Under the pieces are notes generated by a model. That model worked only from the letters and a program-made list of their open reading frames with translations, made no database searches and was not told where the DNA came from. DNA of 64,000 nucleotides from Salticus scenicus (Eukaryota > Arthropoda > Arachnida > Araneae > Salticidae). Every line of letters begins with the position of its first letter. Position 1 is the stretch's first letter. Location: positions 52,432,653 through 52,496,652 of the forward strand of contig OZ005657.1 of assembly GCA_963930645.1 (NCBI GenBank), in the 5' to 3' direction. Shown in pieces: positions 35,600 to 47,721 of this stretch. Position numbers and translations under genes: made by a program.

Positions 35600-35815
35600 C
35601 AATTGGCTCGATTATTGAATCCACAATCTTTCTGTCAAGCAGGTAGACGTGAAGTGCCAGGTACGATCCCAGATCGCGCTTGTCGGCCTAGTGGTTCGGA
35701 ATTTTCCGTGGTTTTCTCCAAACTTGCGTAAATACGGGTTAGGATCCCATAGAAAGACCTCCACAGAAGGCATTCCCCCTCAGGCCTAGGACCCTAGAAC
35801 AGTCACTCGGAATTT
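35600..35815 (+). mobile_element. tRNA-derived SINE, plus copy
   Basis: GGTAGACGTGAAGTGCCAGG, box B GGTACGATCCC (35660-35670), GTCGGCCTAGTGGTTCGGAA, TTTTCCGTGGTTTTCTCC, AAAGACCTCCACAGAAGG, CAGGCCTAGGACC. The tRNA-like head before the box B is degraded. The small frames at 35546 and 35739 overlap it. Confidence 0.75.
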
Positions 35816-36119
35816 TTTCCAAACACCGACACCAACACCTAAGTAAGATATAAATTTCTGTATAAAAAAGATTTAATTTTGGACAATGGGACTCTTTTTT
35901 AGTTTGTTCTTCCACATAAAGGCATGCGGTAATTCTGTCGCGTTCCTTAGCAATGGCTACTACATTTCTTAAAATATTTTTCACACAATGTGAAAAAAGA
36001 AAAACGTTTTTTAATTGGTTTAAATATGTAAAATCTTAATAATAAATAAATTACTGATTTTCTTTTTTCTTAAGAGTGAACAATACCTAATTTCATAATA
36101 AGAAAACACCACAGACCTG

Positions 36120-36250
36120 GCGTTTAAAAGCAATAATTACAAAACTTTGAATAAACACCATAAAATTCAATAAACTTGCAATAATGTGGCGGTTCGAAAG
36201 AACACATGATTCTTCGTCAGGCGAAAAAAGTGGGCACAAGTGCTGCAGTC
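36120..36250 (-). repeat. Penelope-type terminal repeat fragment
   Basis: AATAATTACAAAACTTTGAA, TAAACACCATAAAATTCAAT, GAAAGAACACATGATTCTTC and GTCAGGCGAA align with the paired repeats at 62576-62790. It lies on the same side as expected for the 3' end of the minus-strand Penelope-like remnant at 36771-37441. The hammerhead-like core is damaged here. Confidence 0.6.
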
Positions 36251-36770
36251 AAAGCAGAAACACACAAAATCGTTTTAAGTGAGCAGCAAAAATATATACA
36301 GATGAATGTAAACATAAATACTGGTGTGAGGAGAATAGTGCCGACTCTAAAGTAAAAGGGCCGCCTGGGGGAATTCAATAAAAAGGGGTATTATTTGCAT
36401 AATTTGCGGTGTTCTATGTTATGATTTTTGTACGTAACAAAAGTAAATTACTAATTTTCCTTGTATATATATATATAGGCTGTATGCATTTGTTATTCCA
36501 GGAATGCTGAAGAACTACTGCTAAGAAAGTAAAAAGTCGGGGGGGGGGGGGGGGGGAATGTAAAGGCGTCTAAACATTTAAAATGTTAGAAAAGGCTACT
36601 TTATACCAAAAATTTTTTTTAAAGGGCCGCCAGGTGCTAAAATATGTTGAAAAAGGGCCACAGGGTGCTAAAAACTGTTTAAAAGGGCACCATGCCAAAT
36701 TAGCCTAGTGTCAGCCCTACATAATTATGAAATAAAAGAAGAAAACAAATAAATAGTTAAGTAAATTAGA

Positions 36771-37441
36771 TTAAAAAAGGGAACAAAATCTAAAAATTTC
36801 AAAATTGAAGGAAAATTGAACTAATGTGAGTAATTTCATAGCATTAGACAAGAATGAAGTGAAACAAATATCATTAAGAAGATTTTTCGTGTTTATAAAT
36901 ATGTAAAAATCTTCATGGATATTCAAATGGGAAGAGAAGACAGGAGAGGAAATTATGTTAGTTTTAGAAAAATCAAAACGATGACTATGAGCCCAGCAGT
37001 GGGAAGCAATAGATTTAGAGATCTCTTCATTACAAACATTTCGATGATTATCATTTATTCTATATTTCAAACACCTTCTTGTTTGATCAGTATAAACTAA
37101 ATTGCACAACGAACATAAGACTAAATAAATGCCAGAACGGTTTTCAGTAGGAATGAATGGGATCTTTAAGAGAAGATAATTTAATTTTGTTGACGGGTTT
37201 CTAAATGACTTTAAAACCAAACAGAGAGAGAATTTTAGAAGTTTTAAAAGAAAGTGATAAATAAAAAGGTAAAACAGCTGGAATGAGACTGTGATCGTTC
37301 AATTTGGTATCAGATCGTTTAGATTCTTGAATTTATATAAAGCTTTATTAATAATAGAGTGATTATAGCCTCGAGAAAGAGCAAGAGATTTTAAGTAATT
37401 AATTTCTTTCGAAAGACTAGACAGATCAGAACAAATGTGTA
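36771..37441 (-). pseudogene. Penelope-like element: RT end and GIY-YIG endonuclease, decayed
   Basis: The 149-codon frame (37220 to 36771) has SGIYLVLCSLCNLVY near residues 29-43, matching the GIY and YIG blocks of the Penelope-like endonuclease (the second block is decayed to YTD), followed by conserved-looking R48/R49 and N-x-HRN and by IASHCWAHSHRFDF. Upstream in other frames, INYLKSLALSRGYN and INKALYKF resemble the reverse transcriptase thumb, and LSFKTSKILSLFGFKV the linker. At least two frameshifts and stops separate these parts. Penelope-like elements encode RT followed by GIY-YIG nuclease, which is the order seen. It is nested in the 33939-38509 hAT element and is inactive. Confidence 0.85.
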
Positions 37442-37444
37442 AGG

Positions 37445-37690
37445 CTTATGTTTTTCTTACTCATTTTCCAAAAATTGATAAATTTTTAATATTTCATTTT
37501 GCGGTTAAGAAAAAAAAAAAAAAGAAAGAAAGAGAAAAATGCACATATTGAAAATTCAGATTTTTGAACTTAGAATTACATTAAAAATAAATAAACGATT
37601 GTAAATTTTTGTGGAAGCAGAATTTAAATATACATTATGTAATGAGTAATCATGAAATCAAACTTTCCCATAGAGTAACATGGGCCACGG
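37445..37690. repeat. Partial copy of the 5164-5519 foldback family
   Basis: TACTCATTTTCCAAAAATTG, TTAATATTTCATTTT, GAAAATTCA, TTTTTGAACTTA and the edge CCCATAGAGTAACATGGG match 5270-5519 with many changes. Confidence 0.55.
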
Positions 37691-38091
37691 CTGTCGGTGA
37701 GATTAGGTATTATCCACTCTAAAAACATAAAGTTGCTTTCCTTAGGAACAGTTACTACTTTCATTTCTTAAAATTTATTTTGAAAGTTTTATGTTTAACC
37801 TGAATTATAATGTAATATCTTTAAACTTGTTGGAAAAGGGGGAAAAATCTTTTTCAGTTGTGTATTTTATCTCAAACCAATACTCTGGTTGTCCTAAGAA
37901 AGATGCTTTTGTTTAGTCTCATACGAGAATATATATAAATGTATTTATTTCTGCAAATCACATTAACCATATCTTTCAAACGATACTACTTGTAAGCCCT
38001 TCCTTTTATTGAATAGGCTAAAAATGTAAGAGGAATTTCATGCCTGCGTATTAATATATAGATTCGCTGAAAAAATTTAGAATGCTCCAAA

Positions 38092-38235
38092 GAATTACTA
38101 AACTAAATACATGAAAAAACCTTTACTGACTTCGTTGCTTGCCGTTAAACTTTTCCACCGGGTTCCCGGTGGAAAAGTTTAATGGCAAGCAACGAAGTCA
38201 GTAAAGGTTTTTTCATGTATTTAGTTTAGTAATTC
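38092..38235. repeat. 144-bp near-perfect palindrome
   Basis: Arms 38092-38162 and 38165-38235 are 71 bases each with one mismatch and a 2-base centre (CCACCGGG-TT-CCCGGTGG). ATGCTCCAAAGAA occurs in direct orientation just outside on both sides (from 38082 and from 38267), like an extended target duplication or a template-switch scar. Confidence 0.95.
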
Positions 38236-38509
38236 AACACTTCGTTTTTAATTAATGTAGTTTAAATGCTCCAAAGAAGTATAAAAAAAAAAGCTACTAA
38301 ATGGAGGGGGGGAAAAAAAAAGCCTTTTTTTTTTTTTTCTTGGCAGATTTTAGGAATAATGCCCCGAAGGAGAGGGGGGGGGGGTACGTATGGCCGGTTG
38401 GCAATGGCAACACTCTTGAAAGTATGTGGGTGGCATTTTCAGATGAGGAATACGAAAGGGCGCCAAACATCGGGTCTCCCCCCAATCAAATTTTCACGCT
38501 ACGCCCCTG

Positions 38510-39563
38510 AAAGCACATACTCCAGTGCTTAGCCAACAACAGCTTAAAGCTGCTCAACTATTCACAAACTACTACTTCATTTCTAATTGAAGACTAGCTG
38601 GCCATTGCTGACAACTGCACTTTAACACCCACGCCGCGATCTTTTTATACTGACTGAAAAGTCAAAATCTACATATAAACAATACATCACCATTGCCACT
38701 CAACGGTCATAGCCGAAAATACAATTTACTATAACTATTTCAATAGAAGTGGCAACAGTAAAAATAAGAAAAATTATGCCGAGCAAGATTGGCAACGGCA
38801 ACGATGTAAACAAAACATCGATCGTTAAGGCGTGATGCAGGCAAAGATGGCTGACCGAATTTTAAGTAAAGAAAACTTTTAAATTTAAAGAAAAGGTAAC
38901 TTAACAGTTATATAATGAAAATAAGCATTTATATTTATAAAATTAACAATTTTTTTATGTGTGAGGACAATTGATAGATATCAGTTTTCGGCAGACTCCA
39001 GTTTTCGGCAACTTTAGCTAAAAAAAACAGGGGTATTAGCTCATTCTTTTAATTATTTAATGTTATTTAGTTTTATGTCACATTTAGTTTTATTTAGAAT
39101 TTAATTGTTTTAAGTAATTCATAAGAAAACACCAAAGAAAGAAGCAAAAGAAACTAAAAGCTTCAAACTGGTTCACAAAAAAGTACTAGTCATCATAAAA
39201 CTTTCTTCTGTGTCACTCTATATAACAACACTACATGTTGTTTAACATGCACAGAAGAAACTTAATCATAGCTTCTCACAATAAAGACTTAAGATATGGA
39301 GTTTGGTGCAATTTTAAGTAACAGATTTTGAAGTGTAGAGATGTGGAAAATCATAGAAGGTGAAGAACAGCTGCACCACCTGTTGGTCGGTATACACCCA
39401 AATTAATCCAGCATTCGTTCTCGTATTATTTATTCACATATCAAGTTAAGTGCAGTTCAATGCTATAGATGTTAAGATTCAGCTTTTCTATTCATAGAGT
39501 AAATTGCAGCATAGTATTGCCACCTATCGACCAATATCTTTGTTGAATCAGAGCATATATATA
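38510..39563. other. Moderately AT-rich DNA, no clear gene
   Basis: About 38517-38900 is less AT-rich. ATGGCTGACCGAATTTTAAG at about 38847 followed by GTAAAG could be a short first coding exon with a donor, but there is no further support. Direct GACTCCAGTTTTCGGC motifs near 38980-39010. Confidence 0.3.
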
Positions 39564-40434
39564 CAGTAAACTCCCGATTATCCGCGGTGAACGGGGAATA
39601 GACAATTGCGGATAATCGAATCAGCAGATAATCCGCAAAATGGTGAAAAGGGGAATATAAATCAACGCATAAAGCTTTTCGAGCAATACTATTTAATTAA
39701 CAGTTAAGCATGGCCTACATACTATAAAAATTTCTACTTACATTTTGCTCTATTTTTTTAACAAAAAAAAAAAATATCAGTCAAGCATTTTTTTTTTTTT
39801 TTTTTTTTTTGTACTAAAACACTTTTTCTTAATTTGCGATTGTAGTTTCTTTATCAGCAAAATGCTAATTGTCACAAAGTGAACATCGTCCTGTTCCTCG
39901 GGATATTTTATAAGTCCATCGGCATAAGCTAGGACTACGTCGTGGCTCATCCTCTACCGAGTTTTATATCCTTCTTCCTCTTCTTCTTCGCTATCTTCTG
40001 AAACTGGGTCTAATGCTTGTCCCACAATTTGTTCATCTGTAAGGCGTTCAATACCTGGATCATTGGCGTCACAATCTACTCTTCAACGTTTCCTTTATTG
40101 ACTTTTTCTCCTCCAGTAACAGATTTAGCTAAATTTGCCAAATCATGAGCATAAATTTCTTCCTCCTCTTATAAACTCTACCAAAGTATTTTCCACATTT
40201 GGTAAAATTTTTCTCCAAGACTTTACCAATGTAGACTGCTTAACTGCCTCCTAAGCAGTGTGTATGCAATAAATACTGTCAAGTATCGTGTAATATCTCC
40301 AAATGCCTTGAAGGTCATTACTCTCTTCGATCTTCTTTTGTAATAAGTTTGTTCTGAATTTTTAAAATTCCCTTTTAAATTCAGGCAACTGAGGACTGCG
40401 AATAATCCGACCGCCGATAATCGGGAGTCTACTG
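39564..40434 (-). mobile_element. Tigger (pogo-type mariner) element, 871 bp
   Basis: The left end is CAGTAAACTCCCGATTATCC and the right end complement CAGTAGACTCCCGATTATCG (22 of 24 terminal bases agree), flanked by TA on both sides (39562-39563; 40435-40436). This is the TA-CAGTARACTCCC signature of Tigger elements. It contains a C-terminal transposase remnant, so it is an internally deleted derivative. A (TA)n run follows at 40441-40480. Confidence 0.9.
39880..40262 (-). pseudogene. Tigger transposase C-terminus, decayed
   Basis: Minus-strand frames give AVKQSTLVKSWRKILP (the usual AW-x-V-x-x-ST-x-x-x-SWRK-x-LP of Tigger/jerky proteins), then GIERLTDEQIVGQALD and an acidic SEDSEEEEEEG tail. 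Stops and a frame change separate them; the DNA-binding and catalytic parts are missing. The 40223-40570 frame is a shadow running into the TA repeat. Confidence 0.8.
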
Positions 40435-40438
40435 TATG

Positions 40439-40483
<45 letters not shown>

Positions 40484-41527
40484 AGGAAGTAACAACTTTG
40501 CTTTAGAAAAAAGGGAGAAGTAGGTAATTATAATTAAAATATCTGAAAAACAAATCTTATTTTCTTTCAAATCAAATTTATGCTATGCATTATCAGGTTT
40601 CATTTTCAAAAGAAACAACCACACGACTTTGGTTACCCAGTACCAGACATACTATGTACTTTTTTTTTTTTAAATATTGTGATAAGAAGGCATAAAATTG
40701 ATTTAACAACTTAGACATTTAACAATTTTCCTGGAAGAACAAACTGATACATACATTGTGAAAATATGTAGAATTGAATTTTAATAAATTCAATTCTACA
40801 TATTTTCACAATGTATGTATCAATCTTTAAGAAACATCCATTTCTGAGATGTATAACTAACCTGCCTAACAAAGTGGCTTACCTACAGAACGCCTGTCAG
40901 TTTTCCTGTAGTAACCAAGAAATACATGCTAAAAGACATCTGGAAAGAAGTTTATGTAGTAAATTTGATGAAAATCATTAGAGCCGTTTTTGAGATAATG
41001 ACTTTCAGTTCCACTGCCAATTTTCACCAGAACTTTCCTTCTGTATTTTGATTTCCTGTATGAGGAAATTATGTATGTTGTGCCTTAAAGACATACAAAA
41101 CAGTTTATATAGCAATTATTTTGCCAAAAATTAACTAATTTTCTGGTTTTGTTGTGCCCATTTTCTCAGATATTTTTTCAACTGATTGCTGAAATACACG
41201 ATCATTTCACAGCTGTTAAAAATAATAATATAGATAAAATAAAAAATAGTTTATTTACCACTAATTACTGAAATTAGACATTTTTACTGCCAATTTTTGA
41301 AATAAAGGAATATTTTAGTGCTAATTCACAAAACTCTGCTTTTTTTTTTTTTTTTTTTTTTCTTTTCAAATTTCTTGTCTAAGTGAGTATTTTGCCAGAA
41401 AACTCATAGTTTTCTGCATTTTTTTTTATTTTTTATTTTATCTTACTGCCTAAATATACAATACTTGCTAGAACAAGATCGCCTATGAATAATTCTGAAA
41501 AAAGTTATTTTATCATTAATCAACAAA
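40435..41527. other. AT-rich region with a 37-bp-arm hairpin
   Basis: Contains (TA)n at 40441-40480, the palindrome at 40745-40822, and a motif AAATTTGATGAAAATCATTA followed by GAGCCGTTTTTGAGATA near 40965-41003 that is common in transposon-derived DNA. No gene seen. Confidence 0.45.
40745..40822. repeat. 78-bp palindrome, perfect 37-bp arms
   Basis: TGATACATACATTGTGAAAA begins the left arm (40745-40781). Its exact complement ends the right arm (40786-40822), with a 4-base TAAT loop. Confidence 0.95.
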
Positions 41528-44500
41528 TTTCGCCCTATTTGCAAAATTAATTCCTGTAAAGGAAATTATTTCATCTTAAATACACAAAGTGTTTGCTTAT
41601 TTTAGTAAATCTGACTTAAAAATTTGATGCAAAGGTAATAAATACTTTATCGTATATGGGTAAGGGAAAGTGAAAAAGTGCAATTATTTCAATGTAAAGC
41701 TGTTACAGGTCTGTTAATACTGCTCTGAAATTAACAATTACCTGCTGCAAATCTGCTTTTTCACTAGCTACAAAAATGAACTTTTGATTTTTCACCTCTG
41801 AAACTATTTTCCTGGAGATTCAGTCTACCAGATTTTCCTCCCTCTCTCTGTTTTCTTCAAAATTCAATGAAATATTTTCCTGTAGTAGTTAAAATTTTTA
41901 TCTATACAGTTTGAAGTGTTAATACCTGATATTTATTTTCACAGCCAATTATGAAAAGGACATTCATCTGCAAAAATGTTTCTTTTAATGACGTAACTAG
42001 TAATGTCATAAAAATTTCTCTTTTTTAAATTAAAAAAGAAAATAAGAATCTAAATATGATCCCAGGTCCTTATATGATTATATTTAGTAATCTTGATGCA
42101 TTAAAGTTATGCCTAGAGATAACGGTAAAAAAAAAAAAAAAAACTGAAATTTTGGGGGAAAAAAGTTTTTTTTTCTGTTTTTTATTTATTTATTTATTTT
42201 ACGAAGGGGTTTATTTCCACCCAGAAATATTAAAAAAATTGAAATTTTTAGCATAAAAAAATATATTTAGTAATTTATAACATTTACATTCCTATGTTTT
42301 TTCCTTGAAATATTTTTTCACGTGCAATCTTACATGAAAACACCGATTCTGATATGTTCATATTTCAAAAATAAATTTTAACAATGTAATCAAATGGTAA
42401 TTCTGAAAGTATTATAAATAACCTCCCTCCCATTACATTCATTTGACGTTATTCTTTCCAAGTTCCTTTACATTTCAGTCTTTTTTCTTGAAAGAATATC
42501 CTTAGAATTGTCTAACTGTATTATTTTAATGTGTGTGGATATACATTGCACACATATACAATATATATAAATGCATGTAACAGTTAAAACAACAACAAAA
42601 TATCTAAGCCATTACTTTCTGTCAAAAAACTCGTTTCATAATTCATAAAAATTATATGTGCAAAACCTACTTGATTTAGGTCCTTTACGTTTGAGTTAAT
42701 AAGTTTTATATTATAACAGATTGGCTACTATTTAGGAAAAGTCATGGAATAAACAGGGAATTTTGACAAATTTTGTGGAAATAAGCCATATTTGAAAGTT
42801 CATTATTGTAAATTGCTAAATTAGTCACTAATTTTGTGAATTTGTTTTGGAAATAAACAGTGTAAGTCAGAAAAAAATGCTGAAAAATAGTCATGGAAAA
42901 GTCAAGAAACTTGGAAAAGTTCGAATGTTAGCCACACTGTATAAAAAAAAAATAAATCAATAATAAAATGGTGTTTTAAATTTCTGAAGTTCAATTAACT
43001 TTAAATTAAACTTTTATTTTATCTTTGTGATTAATTTCATTTTAGGTGAAAATCTGAATCAGCAGCCAAAGTGATTTTACCCGAGCCTGACCTGCAATAA
43101 TGTTTGGGTCTGATTGAATAAAGTTTTCTGTTGCTTCTTAGATTTGGTTCAGGTTGGTTGATTTATTTTTCTTATAGTCAGGTTGACTGAATTTTTTTTC
43201 CCTGCACGTTAGGTTAAGTTTTCAACAACTTCGGTTGACCTCAGAACTTTCAAAAAATTTTATCATAAACAGAAATTTATTTTATATAAACATACTACAT
43301 ATTCCCATGATTAAATATATGAGTACACAAATTATTACATAAATATCGCAGAAAGGCAATAAAGAAAAATCATATATATTTTAAACTTCAAGCATATTTT
43401 TGTACTCTTCAAGTACACAACACACATAAATGGTTAAAAATTATTAATTCATTTTTTAGATGATTTTTTACTTTGTGTATCAGTAACTCCATTAAGAAAA
43501 ATAAATAAATAAATAAATAAAATAAATGATTTACTCACTCTGTGACAATGGAAATTTATTTTATTTTATAACTTAAAAAAGTTTTGCATGATTTTCAAAT
43601 GAATCAAACTTTATTTTAGTTTTTGGGTTTTAGATATAAAGAAATCAGGTTTGGATCGACGAAATTTTTTTTTTGTCAGTTTGATTCTGGTCTAAATTCT
43701 TTGTATCAATGCTGTTGGGAGATGAACATTCTATAGGAATGCACACCCCACAAAATTAATGGTTGAGTGATGATTTGACTAGTTTCTGGTGTTTTGTACA
43801 AGGAAAGGTAGTGACAGTTATAAAACAGAAAGGCTCATTTTTTTAATAGCAAAAGCTTTCTGTATGTGTATGTTAAGAAAAAATAATATGGATTGCATGT
43901 ATTTTTAAATATTTAACACTGTATATTTTCTAAGATATTATAATTATTTAAGAAATCCTATTTTTATCTGTAAAAATACAATTTTTCCCCATTTTTCTTC
44001 TAATTTTTCCAGCACTGCCTCAAACTTTCTGGAAATTTTACATCTTTAGTTATGCCTATTATTATTATTTATTCAGAGTTTCCACAGGTCAGAGAGAACC
44101 TGAAAAAGGCAGGAAATTTAAAATTAGTAAAAAAAAAAAAAAAAAAGTCTGGAAAATAGCAAATATTGCCTCAAAACCTAAAAAAATTATGATGTAAATC
44201 TGGAAAAATGCTTTTTGAGCATACATTCCGTTTAAAATGTTTTATGTTATCTCTTATGTCCCATGCTGTGTTATCTTTTACACCACAAACCAAATTTTGT
44301 GACCTGGAATTTTATAAGAATAGAACTGAAAAACCTGGAGAAGTCAGGGAATTTTATTTTTAAATTTGAATAGGAACCTTGTTTATTGTCTGCAGTACTT
44401 TTTACGGCAGCCTTAACAAGGTATTTAGAATCAGAAATGTAAAACTCATATAATTCACTTTTTTTCCCTTTCTTTTTAAAGTGGGAGGATATTCTGACCA

Positions 44501-44826
44501 ATGTAATTAAAGATTTCATGAAATTAATTAAAAAATCTGTTTTTATGTGGAGTTGTCTCTTCTTTATGTGTTCTAATATATATTTCCATGCAATGCGTAA
44601 AAGGTAGAATCAGTGTGAATTTTCAATTTTGTTAGTTCTATATTGTAAAAAGTAAACCAATTTTAAACTAAAATTCTGAAATATAAGTAGGCTGATATAT
44701 TCATTAGTTTTTTTTTCCCCCTATAGCTATAATCAGCACCAGGACCTTTTGTCTTCAATATTTGAGTCCTCTTTTGCGCCTACAAGTTCCCAAAGATCGA
44801 AATTAGAGTCGATAAGTCAGGCATCA

Positions 44827-44872
<46 letters not shown>

Positions 44873-45936
44873 GCCCTTATATTCTACTTGGTTGCCATTT
44901 TGAAATGAATTGTTTGTTCACAAATGCGTATGTATATAAATATACATCCAATGACCAACACACAAATATCTTTCAAATAAGAAAGAAAATTTATTAAAAA
45001 TTCAAAATTATTTTTTAAACTCTAGACGTCTTACACGTCTCTGCTTAATATCATTCCACCATAAATCAATAGCATGTTGTGGATTAAAATTTTCTAAATT
45101 TGGTCCACATAGCCAAATAAATAGTAAATCATAATCTATGGTAGAAGTTAAAAGTGTGTGTTTTTTCTTATGATTAAGTTGAAATGGCTGAATCCCCTTT
45201 CACACTCAGCTGTCAGTTGTACTTAAAGGAAGAATCATAAAGATATTTATCACTTTCCTTAAATTAGGAAAGGAAGAAGATGAAATTGATTCAGCCAGTA
45301 AATGCTGCCAAGCACACAGACATGGGATATTTCATTTTTCTTTCACCCAAAGTTTGTAATATTCAAGCTTTTCAATAATTGCCTCTTTGCCAATAGATAT
45401 ACACTGGTTCTCATAATTATACGGACATCCATCTCTCTATATTAACTAAGCACTGAACACTATTATTTAAACAAATATATTTATTAATTTGAATTTCATT
45501 AATAGACAATATTTAAAAAGTTTTATCGTTTTTCTATCTTAAAAAACTTTAAATACGGTTAAAAAAATTTTACATGTGTTCACAATTATAATGACAGCTC
45601 GAATCTTAGCAATTTTTTTTTCAGTTATTCTTTAAATTAATATTTTATGGGATCTCTTTTTAAGGTGAAACAGTGAGACGTTCTCTCTGGTATATATATA
45701 TATATATTTTTAATATTCAGTTTCAATACCATTTCATACAGCATAGATGATATTTTGAATGCATTTAAAACTATTTAAAATTGCTTTCCACTTGCATGCA
45801 CTTTTCTTATATGATAAGTTAAGGTTTTTTTCAACTTTTAGGCCATGGGAAAGGATATAATACAGAAGTTTCTTTATTCAAACTATTTCCTATTGCTCTA
45901 GAAGTAGGGCAAAAATGTAAATCTTGTTGAAAAAAA
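41528..45936 (+). repeat. Tandem segmental duplication, unit 1 (4409 bp, empty site)
   Basis: Begins TTTCGCCCTATTTGC and ends in TTGTTGAAAAAAA, where unit 2 starts. It lacks the retroposon present in units 2 and 3: the single target ACATATTCCCAT is at 43297-43308. It differs from both other units at several shared sites (CATCTTAAATAC versus CATCTAAAATAC; CAATAATGTTTG versus CAATAAAGTTTG; AACACTGTATAT versus AACACTTTATAT), so it is the outgroup copy. Frames at 42056 and 44271 recur only because the DNA is duplicated. Confidence 0.97.
45008..45395 (-). pseudogene. hAT transposase C-terminus (dimerisation domain), unit 1
   Basis: The minus strand first gives YYKLWVKEKN and FPNLRKVINIFMILPLSTTD. 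After a shift it gives AECERGFSHFNLI, and after a second shift YDLLFIWLCGPNLENFNPQ, IDLWWNDIKQRRVRRLEF and a stop at 45008-45010. This is the order of the hAT C-terminal dimerisation region (FPNL, PLST, ERGFS, GP-x-LE, WW). At least two indels make it non-coding. The rest of the transposase is not recognisable in the unit; it may lie to the right of unit 3. Confidence 0.88.
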
Positions 45937-47721
45937 TTTCGCCCTATTTGCAAAATTAATTCCTGTAAAGGAAATTATTTCATCTAAAATACACAAAGTG
46001 TTTGCTTATTTTAGTAAATCTGACTTAAAAATTTGATGCAAAGGTAATAAATACTTTATCGTATATGGGTAAGGGAAAGTGAAAAAGTGCAATTATTTCA
46101 ATGTAAAGCTGTTACAGGTCTGTTAATACTGCTCTGAAATTAACAATTACCTGCTGCAAATCTGCTTTTTCACTAGCTACAAAAATGAACTTTTGATTTT
46201 TCACCTCTGAAACTATTTTCCTGGAGATTCAGTCTACCAGATTTTCCTCCCTCTCTCTGTTTTCTTCAAAATTCAATGAAATATTTTCCTGTAGTAGTTA
46301 AAATTTTTATCTATACAGTTTGAAGTGTTAATACCTGATATTTATTTTCACAGCCAATTATGAAAAGGACATTCATCTGCAAAAATGTTTCTTTTAATGA
46401 CGTAACTAGTAATGTCATAAAAATTTCTCTTTTTTAAATTAAAAAAGAAAATAAGAATCTAAATATGATCCCAGGTCCTTATATGATTATATTTAGTAAT
46501 CTTGATGCATTAAAGTTATGCCTAGAGATAACGGTAAAAAAAAAAAAAAAAAAAAACTGAAATTTTGGGGGAAAAAAGTTTTTTTTTCTGTTTTTTATTT
46601 ATTTATTTATTTTACGAAGGGGTTTATTTCCACCCAGAAATATTAAAAAAATTGAAATTTTTAGCATAAAAAAATATATTTAGTAATTTATAACATTTAC
46701 ATTCCTATGTTTTTTCCTTGAAATATTTTTTCACGTGCAATCTTACATGAAAACACCGATTCTGATATGTTCATATTTCAAAAATAAATTTTAACAATGT
46801 AATCAAATGGTAATTCTGAAAGTATTATAAATAACCTCCCTCCCATTACATTCATTTGACGTTATTCTTTCCAAGTTCCTTTACATTTCAGTCTTTTTTC
46901 TTGAAAGAATATCCTTAGAATTGTCTAACTGTATTATTTTAATGTGTGTGGATATACATTGCACACATATACAATATATATAAATGCATGTAACAGTTAA
47001 AACAACAACAAAATATCTAAGCCATTACTTTCTGTCAAAAAACTCGTTTCATAATTCATAAAAATTATATGTGCAAAACCTACTTGATTTAGGTCCTTTA
47101 CGTTTGAGTTAATAAGTTTTATATTATAACAGATTGGCTACTATTTAGGAAAAGTCATGGAATAAACAGGGAATTTTGACAAATTTTGTGGAAATAAGCC
47201 ATATTTGAAAGTTCATTATTGTAAATTGCTAAATTAGTCACTAATTTTGTGAATTTGTTTTGGAAATAAACAGTGTAAGTCAGAAAAAAATGCTGAAAAA
47301 TAGTCATGGAAAAGTCAAGAAACTTGGAAAAGTTCGAATGTTAGCCACACTGTATAAAAAAAAAATAAATCAATAATAAAATGGTGTTTTAAATTTCTGA
47401 AGTTCAATTAACTTTAAATTAAACTTTTATTTTATCTTTGTGATTAATTTCATTTTAGGTGAAAATCTGAATCAGCAGCCAAAGTGATTTTACCCGAGCC
47501 TGACCTGCAATAAAGTTTGGGTCTGATTGAATAAAGTTTTCTGTTGCTTCTTAGATTTGGTTCAGGTTGGTTGATTTATTTTTCTTATAGTCAGGTTGAC
47601 TGAATTTTTTTTCCCTGCACGTTAGGTTAAGTTTTCAACAACTTCGGTTGACCTCAGAACTTTCAAAAAATTTTATCATAAACAGAAATTTATTTTATAT
47701 AAACATACTACATATTCCCAT

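Larger units (their letters stand above)
33939..38509. mobile_element. 4.57-kb hAT-type element, intact TSD, nested contents
   Basis: Starts CAGGGGCGTAGC and ends GCTACGCCCCTG (perfect 12-bp TIR), between exact 8-bp duplications AAAGCACA at 33931-33938 and 38510-38517. No hAT transposase frame is visible. It carries a GC-rich tandem array, repeat X, a SINE, Penelope-like fragments, part of a foldback family and a 144-bp palindrome. It therefore acts as a nest, or the element is a non-autonomous carrier. C- and G-runs sit just inside both ends. Confidence 0.88.

Noticed and set aside
38847..38880. ATGGCTGACCGAATTTTAAG as a first coding exon
   Set aside because: Only about six codons before a possible GT donor, with no downstream exon or promoter evidence; kept only as a remark.
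40441..40480. (TA)n run as a regulatory or origin element
   Set aside because: Simple microsatellite next to a TA-targeting Tigger insertion; there is no independent sign of function.
44749..44997. Frame with a long phenylalanine run
   Set aside because: The run is a T37-type homopolymer; its length varies between units and breaks the frame in the other copies.
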